A stretch of 64,000 nucleotides of DNA, taken from Membranipora membranacea (taxonomy: Eukaryota; Bryozoa; Gymnolaemata; Cheilostomatida; Membraniporidae). The notes under the pieces are model-generated. The model saw only the letters and a program-made list of their open reading frames with translations, did not search any database and was not told the origin of the DNA. The position numbers and the translations under genes are program-made. The DNA is taken from positions 32,276,283 through 32,340,282 of the forward strand of contig OU612066.1 of NCBI GenBank assembly GCA_914767715.1, in the 5' to 3' direction. Below, piece after piece: positions 54,150-64,000 of the stretch; position 1 is the stretch's first letter, and every line of letters starts with the position of its first letter.

Positions 54150-55842
54150 ACACTTTCTCACGCAGTAATGGCTGAACAAACCAAATAATGAAAATGTGTA
54201 CTATTGCTGCTTTTTTATTGAGACAAAAATTTATTCTTTCACCTATCACCTGTCATTATGATACTAGTTGTTAATTTTCAGATGGTTGTAATGAAAGGAA
54301 CAGGCAATTTATGTTTCATAGTAGCTCTATGACCTGCGCACGAACAACCCCCAAACACCTACCTAAACCCACACTGCTATTCAGTTTTTTGTGTGAGGCT
54401 TAGCAAAGTAACTGCTATTATTACAGTAATGAAGTAGTAAATTTTTCAGATCTCGCACAGAAAACACTGAGTAAGGTGCTGTTCTGGATAGATGTTGGGG
54501 GGGGGGGGGGGGGGGAAGGTTGTTTTTTTGCGGGTCATAGAGCTACTGTGAAACATAATTTGCCTGTTCCTTTCATTAAATTGCAAACTGTCCATCTGAA
54601 AATCATTAACTAGTATCATCATGCCACATACACTATGGCTGTAAATTAACCAGACCTGGGTCCAAGTCATGGTAAGTCAAGTCATCGTCAAGTCAAAGTC
54701 ACGACTTGACTTGACTTAACAAAATTATGACTTGACTTGACTTGATGTCGAAAACAAATAGACAACACTTTACTTGACTTAACGAAAAATTGACTTTGAC
54801 TTGACTTGACTCGACTTGGGAGTTGTCCTGACTTTGGTCAAGTCAACATAAGTCAATGTGTGAAATTTTATAACATAATGTAGAAAGAGTAATAGGAAGG
54901 ATAATCATAACTGAGAACCCCAACTCTGAAACCCCAACTCTGAAACCCCAACTTCTCAGCTATGGGTAAGTAGTCAGAGTTCCTGCCTTACATATTAGTT
55001 GTCTTCTCTTGTTGTCTTGTAATCAGTAAAATGAAAAATATATCCCATGATGCAATATTAATATAGTCTGATCATATAGTGCAGGTTTATTCAGAAGACT
55101 GCTTGTATCATCATCAACATCATCATCATCATCAGACAGAAATCCTTCTAGTCTAAGGATGTTTCACACTTTTTCTTTTTGCGCTTCTCACAACAGCAGA
55201 AGGCTGAAGTTTCTTTTTTTGAAATTCACTTCACCCGGGATTGAAATAAATTCCGAGTTGATTTTCACGGTTAATGAGCGTGACTTTGCCGTGACTTGTA
55301 AGTCACCCATCTTCGACTTTTCTAGACTCACAAAAATCATGACTTGACTTGACTTGACGTGATGGCGAAAAAAATAGACACCAATTGACTTGACTTGACT
55401 TGGTGTAAATGTGACTTGACTTGACTTGACTTAGCGTCGACAATGACTTGACTTGACTTGCGATAACTTGGTCCCAGGTCTGAAATTAACATAAGATTCC
55501 ACTTGTAGTTTTTTAAACATACAGTTCATGAAAGTACACATAGTCACTATTTGGTTTGATCAGCCATCACTGCATGAGAGAGTGTATCATCATAAAAGGT
55601 CCAAAGTATCATTCTGAATTGTTATTTCTTCGGCAATGGTAGCTGTTGGTGAGGCACTGCAAAGACAGTGTGTTCTGTGACAGTTTACAGTAGATCTGTC
55701 AATACCATAGACAAAACACACAACACTAGACTGGACACAAAAGTGTCCTCATTAAATACTGGGACGCAACGACATCTCACTGTGGTAGAAAAAGCAATGA
55801 TGCATGTGTTTTTTGGAGTAATCTCCCTTTGATGCAAATCTG
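54150..55842 (+). repeat. Tandem-array unit, L block copy 2 (interrupted)
   Basis: It matches 63025-63840 and 43795-47110. It is interrupted by the element at 54651-55482. An 18-base G run lies near 54495. Confidence 0.85.
54651..55482. mobile_element. hAT-type miniature element with GACTTGACTT repeats
   Basis: The termini CAGACCTGGGTCCAAGT and, inverted, CAGACCTGGGACCAAGT are flanked by AAATTAAC at 54643-54650 and 55483-55490, an 8-bp duplication. The empty site is seen in the other L blocks. Both sub-terminal regions are arrays of ACTTG/GACTT words. No transposase is seen. Confidence 0.9.
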
Positions 55843-57172
55843 AATATTACGTAAAATGTAGTATTAACAATTTATAATCTTTGGTACTAACAGCATTAGG
55901 CAAACTGTAGTGGATTATAATTGTGCTTGTGGCACTTGGGACATAAGATTATTGTGCCTCATACATTGATTGAATTGAAAGCTTGTTATAGAATGGGCTT
56001 TGTTTAGACAAAGAGAGTATATCAAAAGCCAAGGTCTCTGGTGTATTGCGCAATCGTGAGCATACATCAGGCATACTTTTAAAAAAAAAGATATACATGT
56101 TACATTTTGCTTGTATGCATATTAAATTGATGCAATAATCGACATATCTGGACAGCCCCATTCTAAATAACCAAAACAATTTAGAAGAAATCAGACTATT
56201 GGAAGTGGGTTTGCGATACATTACTTTGTTAGTAACGACTGTTTCTTGTATATTTCTTTGATAAATGATATTTTTTGAATATTATTGTGGCTCAATGGGT
56301 TTATATTGGTATAATACATAATTACATGTATGTATAATTCACCTATGATAAATACACTTCCCTAGAGTGAAGTTCAAAGTTTGGCCAGGAGGAGATAATC
56401 ACTAAATTCAGCCAATACTTTTAATGAACTGAGTGGTGTTGAAATGGTACAATAGCCCACCGAGCCCCTTATCGACCGCCTATGGCCAATCCGAACGCTG
56501 TTAAGAGCTGGCTGTACATAATATCTGACAAATATCTGACAAGATATAATATAATGGTGTGGAAATCCAAAGCCGTCAAAGTTTAAGTGGTCTATCATAT
56601 ACCTTTACAAAATGTTATCCTAATCTAACCAAAGTTGCTGGGGGGGGAGGGAATTCAATTCCTTGTTTTGCCTTATACTTGATTTTTTAATTTCACTTGT
56701 AAATCATGATGATTGAGCAGAAATAATGACCACATACAGACTACACTCATCCCATCTAACATCGGGAAGGCTATTATACACCTTGCCATGCTTTGTGGGA
56801 AGATGAAATTCTTCCAACAATACAATGTAAAGAGCTTTGAGAGGGTTCGGAGAAAATCTTAAATGATTTTATATACTGATGAGAATTAAACCACTACGTA
56901 TGTATTATATAATGGTATATTTTAGCAAGGTTATTGTGAAGAATTCATACCAAATCATTTTTTTGAATCATTATGTCACACAATCCTTCAAATCATTATA
57001 TTTAACAGCGTGTAAACTTAGATATTCCTAAAAAAACCGCTGCTCGGTTTGATTCCAAGTGCAAATAGCTATATGGTAACATGGCCTTCGAGATGTGACA
57101 GTGCAGCGTGCAGGTACATTCATCTACATATTCAAAATGTTCAGTACCATGATTACTTATATTTATATATCA
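55843..57172. other. Middle of second array unit
   Basis: It differs from the middle of the first unit. Only a small inverted match (GCTCGGTTTGATTCCAAGTG near 57048 against 47715) is shared. No supported gene. Confidence 0.4.
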
Positions 57173-58531
57173 GTTTTGCTCAATCAAAATAAGTGATGAG
57201 TTAGACAGAATATAGACAAAACTGTTACCTGTGCTGCAAAAGATTGCTGCTGCTATTCTCTATCAAATTCTATAAAATCTATAAAATTATCTGCCTCAAA
57301 GGGAGATTACATCGAAAAACACATGCATCATTGCTTTTTCTACCACAGTGAGATGTCGTTGCGTCACAGTATTTAATGAGGACACTTTTTGATAGGCTAT
57401 TCACTACACAGTGTCCAGTCTAGTGTTGTGTGTTTTGCCTATGGTCAATACTGTAAAGTGCCCTGGGTCAGTTTACAATATTGTAAAGTTTCCCGGGGTT
57501 GTTTTCACCCAGGGGACAGTCTACAATACTACTAAGGGACTAGCATACACAACATTGATTCAAGCATTAAGTCTTCACTGTGCTCATGTGGAATTGCATT
57601 GGATTTTATCCAGTAACAGTCACCTGACTTCTGTGTTTATTAAGGCGCTGCTAACTGTCTACAATCTGAGAGAAAAGTGGCAAACACCTGTCCATCCATT
57701 CTGAGATCACCCAATTCACTGCCATTGAGGCAACAAAGATACGTTGTCATATAATTTGAAAGTAATATAACAATATTGTACAGCCAATTCAGCAATTGCC
57801 GTCCTACGCAACATAACGTAAGAATATAATATTGTATGATAGAACCTGTAAATAACGAGTGTAAGCATTGATAGGCAGGGCCTGCTGTTACAGCTCTATC
57901 TAAATAATTAATGGTATGATTTAGGAATATAAATCTTTCGAGCAATTTATTGATTAGCACATATCAAATTTGTAGTGGTATTTTTAACAAATTCTCTTGT
58001 TTTTTTACTATTAGCTTTTGCTTTGCATGGTCTCTAGCCATTGTGTGTGCTCTGATTGTTGGGTCAGGAAATGAGCCAAGGAGTCTAACAGATCAATTAT
58101 AGGACAAATATCATTTCAAGATAACATTAAACCTCAAACGTAAGCATATCTTTATAAGAGGCATATTGTAACCTAGTTGTCTTTAGAGGACAATGAGTAA
58201 AAATATTGCAAATATGTTACAGGAAGTAAGTTGTTAAGTAATTTTTGTGTCCTGGTCAAACATTCTCATGTATGCTATTGTCACCACCTGCCTAAAACAT
58301 CATTATTGTTCTGTCGCAGAGAAAGAGGGACCTGATGGTTTACCTTGATAAAAAAATTAGTGTGATTTCAATTTCTATATATTTTGTATATATATATTTT
58401 TAATGCAATTTTATTTTATTTTATGTTGTATTGATAGTGATTAATGCATCATAGTCCATGGTAAGTGTTTCAGTGTCCTTGTACCGTTGGTGATTTCAGG
58501 TGTTAGTAGAATAATGTAAGTATTAGCCCAC

Positions 58532-58550
58532 CTTGTCACTACCGCCGCTC
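58532..58550 (-). CDS. Candidate 19-bp second exon of secreted-peptide gene, copy 2
   Basis: Same borders as copy 1, with one synonymous change (GTA to GTG, valine). Confidence 0.35.
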
Positions 58551-58897
58551 CTGAAATTTTTTTTTAATAATTCAGATATCTTAGACAAATCCCCTAAAAT
58601 GTAAACAAAACACACAATGTTATGATGTACATTTCACAAAATGCATGAGGACATTCTACTTGACATCGATATACAGAATCTATTCTTCCAGCAAAACTCT
58701 AATGCAACAATTTTTGAAGAAGAAGGATCAAAATGAGATGATATCATCCTATCCAACACGAATGAAAATTCATATCAGCATGTTACTCATCAATGTTTGA
58801 AGAGAAGTGAAGTATTTATGTGCAGAAATAACTATGTGTAGTTAAAAAATAGTTTCATGGTAATTATACAGTATTCTGTAAATAACTTTGATCTCAC

Positions 58898-58952
58898 CTT
58901 GAGCGGTAGCACAAAAGGCTACAAGCAGCGATACAATAATAGCCGTCTTCAT
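58898..58952 (-). CDS. Signal-peptide exon of a secreted-peptide gene, copy 2
   Basis: It encodes the same MKTAIIVSLLVAFCATAQ peptide as copy 1 and differs by one synonymous base (GCT to GCC at Ala4). The donor GTGAGA is conserved. Preservation of the peptide in a region that otherwise varies by point changes suggests coding constraint, though one comparison is weak evidence. Confidence 0.6.
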
Positions 58953-60017
58953 TCTCAATTTTCAATCTGCAAGTGAATGAAAGTAAAGGTAATTACCCGA
59001 TCAAGATGTTAAGGGCTTGTCAAACCTCCTTCACATCAAATAACATTGAACATTATAATGGTGAGATTTTGTGTAATAGAGCATGAGCAGAACAATAACT
59101 TGTTATAAACCAACAGTATTTCAATAGCCATCTTTATCTTTCAGGTGTACCATACACTGTAACATATCACACCATTCGGGTCTATAAGTCAAATATTTTT
59201 CTAACAAATGCTAATTCAGTTATGTATGTGGATTTCAATGCACTACACTGCTGATTTGTGTACACTTAAACAAACTCACCTTTGCTTACTGAATGCTCTG
59301 TCCAACCCAAGAAATGTTGTAATTATTGTGTCTATCGATCCATATTTATATACCAAGTTGTGGATCACAGCTGCGTTGTTAAAGATGCAACTAGCCTTTC
59401 CCTGAGTTTGTCAAATTTATTAAATTGCCAAAATCAAAACGGAGATTGAACCCAATGAAAACCAATGCAAGGCATTTCCCTTTCCAATTCCTTGCCATGA
59501 TGGTGTTGTTATCGAGTAAATTCACCACTCCAACACTCACAAATTAGGTGTACTTAAGTATATCGATCTTGATTCCCGTAGATTTTGCACCTGTTAACTT
59601 CATAAATGATTGTTCACGCTGCTTGAATTTCTTATTTACATTGAGACTGAAGTGGAAAATGAAATATCAATATCAATTTCCCCTTCATAATACTGCACTT
59701 TTTTGTTGCTCAATACAGTGTCATGCAGCGGCTGTTCTGACAGAAAGGGAAATGCATTAACAAATACAATTTCATTGTACTAAAGTTGTAACCAGCTTAT
59801 ATTGCGCATTATGATATATTAATTCAATGCTATTAACACGGGACAAGGACAAAGGACAAAACTTAAGTCTATGTGGTTTGTTCCTGCTGAGATTTTCTAA
59901 AAAAAGGAGGCAATATCACTAGCAATAAAATTATTATTTACAATATAATGTGGAAAAAAAAACAGGCAAACTCATGGTGTATAATATTGATAGTTGATTT
60001 CCTTTTTCTGCTTCCAT

Positions 60018-60954
60018 CATAGGCGTATTTAATCTGTCTGGTCAACTCTCTAACAAAAAAAGCCCCGCAGAAAATTTTTTTTCAGGAGACAAGCATCTGT
60101 TAGAGACTCTAACAAATTTGTTAGATTCTCTAACAAATTGTTAGAGTAGAGAATATTAACATAACCAGACAAACTCCAATGGTAAGTAAGTGACTTGTTG
60201 ACCTCCAGGTTAAAGATTGGAAAATCAACATCATTCCCCAGAATAAATATGATGTATATAATGTTGTGTACTATGTCTGATCCAGCAGGTGCCCATGATG
60301 ACTGCAGTGGGTCTGACTCTGAGGCTGTGTTGTGACCATGATTGATAGCTATGACTATGATGGCCAAGTGGTGGTTCTGTGGGGTTCTGTTGACAGTCTC
60401 AATCAATCAACACAACAATAAAATCAATGAATCAACAACAAGCAATCAATCAACCACCAACCATCATCATCAATAATGAAATGATGATCATGATGATGAT
60501 GATGAAAAAAAAACAAAAACAGACAGGTGTGCTTGCTTTGCTTTGTTGCTAAATATGCATATTGATGAGAGGATTGGAGGGATAAAAGTCAAGGGAATTT
60601 CTGGGTAACAATATATACAGAGCAATACTCCAGAGATTTGGGTAGCATTAGGGTAGCATGAGGAAGTTTTTAGGGAGAAAAGATTTGCTCTATCTGTATT
60701 TTCCTGTAACTTCGTTGCAGCCCAAAGTATTAATTAAGATGACCTTGGAATGTCAATAGACAACAAAAAGTCTACTGGTCTCATATCAAAATTTTACTTT
60801 TATGTCCAGTGACAAAGAGAGGACAACTAATAATAATAACAGAAAAAGATGACAACTCCTCATTACTTGATTCGAGGGTGGAACATTTTTCCCAACACTC
60901 TAACCATCCTTGCCTCTAACACTCGAGAGTTCGAGATAGTTAAATACGCCTATG
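60018..60954. mobile_element. hAT-type miniature element, polymorphic between array copies
   Basis: The exact 15-bp termini CATAGGCGTATTTAA are inverted, and the flanks GCTTCCAT (60010-60017 and 60955-60962) give an 8-bp duplication. The empty site is at about 51832 in R block copy 1. It has an internal palindromic stretch of TCTAACAAATT words near 60110-60145 and a GATGAT microsatellite near 60485. No transposase. Confidence 0.95.
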
Positions 60955-63024
60955 GCTTCCATGCATGTGCACGTTGACACTACGATATTATTATATATTA
61001 ATATGTGCAAATCTCAGATCAATAAGTTCAGTTATTAAGTTATTGTGGGCAATAGGAAGGTTCTCATAGAAAATATGGCTTCGAAGAGTATATTTCCCAG
61101 CCCATACAAGTATTACCAACATTCAGAACATGATGTGTAGTTTGTACTATCTGTACCATTTTACAATGGCGAGAGATTTGGTGTCATAATGCCAAACCTT
61201 ATCAATGGCAAATGATGCTGATGATGCTGTATGTCATATAGGTAGCACAGGCCAAAAGTTTGAAGCTACCCGTGTTTCTGGGACAATATGACATCAGATG
61301 TAGCTGAGATCATATATAAAATCAGCCCATGAATATTAGATATTTTACTTACAGAGAGAAGGCATCAATAGATAATTTGTAGGTTGAAAATTATTTCTAG
61401 AGAGCCCACCTCAAATGCGTGCATATCGAAAGATTGAGACATAGGTACTAAGGATTACTGATTAATTATCTTATAATTTACTTTATGGCCTGCCTCTCAC
61501 ACAATGATTAATACTCATCAAGTATTTTACTCAGCACGCTTTTAAATCCAGTAGTCTACACAGCATTTTATCCGTTTGGAGTTTGGTTGGAGGCAAAATT
61601 ATCAACCGACATCAATAAATATTATTAAAGATTGTCTAGTTGAACAGTCCCCTCTCTAAAGCTAACAAATCTATGAGGATTGAGAAAGTGTTCTTTATGT
61701 ATCAACACTTCATAGTAGCTTTGTTAGAAGCTAAATTTACCACCAATTTGTGGGAAATCAAAGCATGTGACTTTGTGACTCTAAGGCATAGACATACATA
61801 GACATACATAGTGATCTTGTGCACTTAACCAGAAATTCACTTTTAATTCGAAAATCTCTTATCAGCTGATATCTACAGATCACTTTTTGTGGTTTATATT
61901 GTCATCCAGATGACTTGTTCCAACAACATTGTATTGCGACAGTTGTCTTGTTCTTCTCATAATATGTTTATACACACTAAATTTTACATTCCAATCCCAG
62001 TTGGCTAATTCTGGTTATAGCCAGGTTGCTACAACATATCCCATCGTGTGATACCAAATGGTGTACTGAGTCATTTTTATTACGGGGTGATATCACCTGT
62101 AGAACACTTAACTACCATGTAGTAACCCAAATGTTGCAGCGTTGTGACCCTTTGTTAGTCACAGGATCAGTCCCAATTTTTGATGTAACAAACATGGCAC
62201 TTTAAGTAGACAGCTACACTCTTATAGAAGTGATGGTGGAGCATTTGCATTTGCTACATTGTAATGCTGATCTATGGCTATGCATCAAAGTTGTGTAGTA
62301 CCACCCAATTCAGATTTGAATTGTGAATAGTCTTAACAATCCTAGTGTTCATATCACTACGTTCAACACAGTCATAGATGACATAATGAGTCTGCTTCGC
62401 GCTTGCAAAGCCAGGAGAGAGTTGCATTTTAGTGTAAGTTTCTCTTATCCTAAAGATTGAAAATTCTCATACTTAAAGATCCTGGTTTATGAAAATATAT
62501 GCCACCCCGGCACCTTCTCTGAAGGGTAGTAAACAATTGAATAGCTTAATGTTTTTGCCAACGCCGTTATGGGTCATTGAACAACTAATTTTCAATGATC
62601 AAATTGTACAAACAGGGAAATCATGTCACCCACCCACCAAAAGATGTTTCCTGTCGACAAAGCGCCGTAGCTGCAACCAGTCAATGTCACCGGAGCTCAA
62701 CTCAAGAGAGATTTTTTCTTGATGAACTTTTGTGCCAAATTGACTCTAGGCAGAAGTCATTTAATTGAATGATAGTGATTCATTGAAGGCAGGAAATTTC
62801 TTGAAGTACCTGATAATCCTAGTCTTCACGAAGACCAGTTGTTATTTTGAGCTCATATGATGGAAAGACGTCCGGTTTGCGAAGAAAGGTGCACTAAGCC
62901 AAAAGTGAATAGATGTGTGGTAACCACATCACAGAACACACTGTCCTTGCAGTGCCTTGCCAACAGCTACCATTGCGGAAGTAATAACCATTTTCTGAAT
63001 GATAATTTGGCACCTTTATCATGA

Positions 63025-64000
63025 ACACTTGCTCAAGCAGTAATGGCTGAACAAACCAAAATGATGAAAATGTGTACTATTGCTGCTTTTTATTGAGACA
63101 AAAACTTATTGTTTCACCTATCACCTATCACCTGTCATTATGATACTAGTTGTTAATTTTCAGATGGTTATAATGAAAGGAACAGGCAATTTATGTTTCA
63201 TAAAAGCTCTATGACCTGCGCACAAACAACCCCCAAACACCTACCTAAACCCACACTGCTATTCAGTTTTTGTTGTGTGAGGCTTAGCAAAGTAACTGCT
63301 ACTATTACAGTAATGTAGTAGTAACTTTTTCAGAACTCGCACAGAAAACACTGAGTATGGTGCTGTTCTGGATAGATGTTGGGGGGGAGAGAGTTGTTTT
63401 TGTGCGGGTCATAGAGCTACTGTAAAACATAAATTGCCTGTTCCTTTCATTAAATTGCAAACTGTCCATCTGAAAATCATCAAATAGTATCATCATGCCA
63501 CTTACACTATGGCTGTAAATTAACATAAGATTCCACTTGTAGTTTTTTAACATACAGAAAAGTTCATGGACGTACACATAGTCACTATTTGGTTTGATCA
63601 GCCATCACTGCATGAGAGAGTGTATCATCATAAAAGGTCCAAAGTATCATTCTGAAAATTGTTATTTCTTCAACAATGGTAGCTGTTGGCCAGGCACTGC
63701 AATGACAGTGTGTTCTGTGAAAGCTTGCAGTAGATCTGTCAATACCATAGACAAAACACACAACACTAGACTGGACACTGAGCATCAAAAAGTGTCCTCA
63801 TTAAATGCTGCTGCTAAAAGTAATCTCCCTTTGATGCAAATCATTTTATAGATTTTATAGAATTTGATACAGAATAGCAGCAGTAATCTTCTGCAAGCAC
63901 AGGTAACAGCTTTCTCGATATTCTGTCTAACTCATCACTTATTTTGATTGAGCAAAAATAACATAGAAATACTAGTTAAACAGCAAATCATACTTACCAA
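63025..64000 (+). repeat. Tandem-array unit, L block copy 3 (uninterrupted, runs off the window)
   Basis: Contiguous copy of the L block without nested elements. It shows the empty sites for the foldback (near 63586) and the 54651-55482 element (near 63525). The array continues past the window end. Confidence 0.85.

Larger units (their letters stand above)
57173..63024 (+). repeat. Tandem-array unit, R block copy 2
   Basis: Partner of 48816-54149 in the same orientation, starting about 8.36 kb further along. Carries the element at 60018-60954 and an extra 138 bp at about 61623-61760. Confidence 0.9.

Overview
This window is AT-rich animal genomic DNA, read from short GT-AG introns, an interrupted protein-kinase gene and a dense mix of transposable elements. 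It looks like an invertebrate, and a sponge-like genome would fit, but no marker here fixes the taxon.

Left part (1-27 kb). A minus-strand host kinase gene runs through this region. Its C-terminal exons lie at 63-271 and 645-749, and its upstream catalytic exons at 17776-19383. Further in-phase exons at 23958-26589 may be its 5' part. A Polinton/Maverick (adintovirus-like) element sits in one kinase intron at 872-17447. It has 96-bp terminal inverted repeats with one mismatch and a perfect 6-bp target duplication, GACAGG. Kinase codon phase runs cleanly from the DFG exon (17776) to the APE exon (749), so the insertion may be spliced out.

The Polinton carries, on the minus strand, an adenain-like protease, a major capsid protein, a basic core-like protein, a frameshifted minor capsid (penton) gene, a chromodomain integrase, two small structural candidates, an A32-like packaging ATPase and a protein-primed B-family DNA polymerase. 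The polymerase is interrupted by one TAG and has at least one spliced upstream zinc-finger exon. Beyond it are a decayed dUTPase, a four-exon gene for a 311-residue protein, and three small right-end genes, two with membrane segments. Capsid, protease, ATPase and integrase make this a virus-like self-synthesising transposon. The breaks in penton and polymerase mean this copy is probably not autonomous as sequenced.

Middle part (27-43 kb). This is host intergenic or intronic DNA with fragments of non-LTR reverse transcriptases, a hAT transposase fragment, a tRNA-Asn-like repeat family, a foldback element with long arms, a perfect 58-bp palindrome and several small inverted-repeat elements.

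Right part (43-64 kb). This is a head-to-tail array of a unit of about 8 to 9 kb, with three partial or full copies. The copies differ by nested insertions whose boundaries can be read by comparing them: a foldback element, two hAT-type miniature elements with 8-bp duplications, and a truncated retroposon. Each unit appears to carry the start of a minus-strand gene for a secreted peptide.
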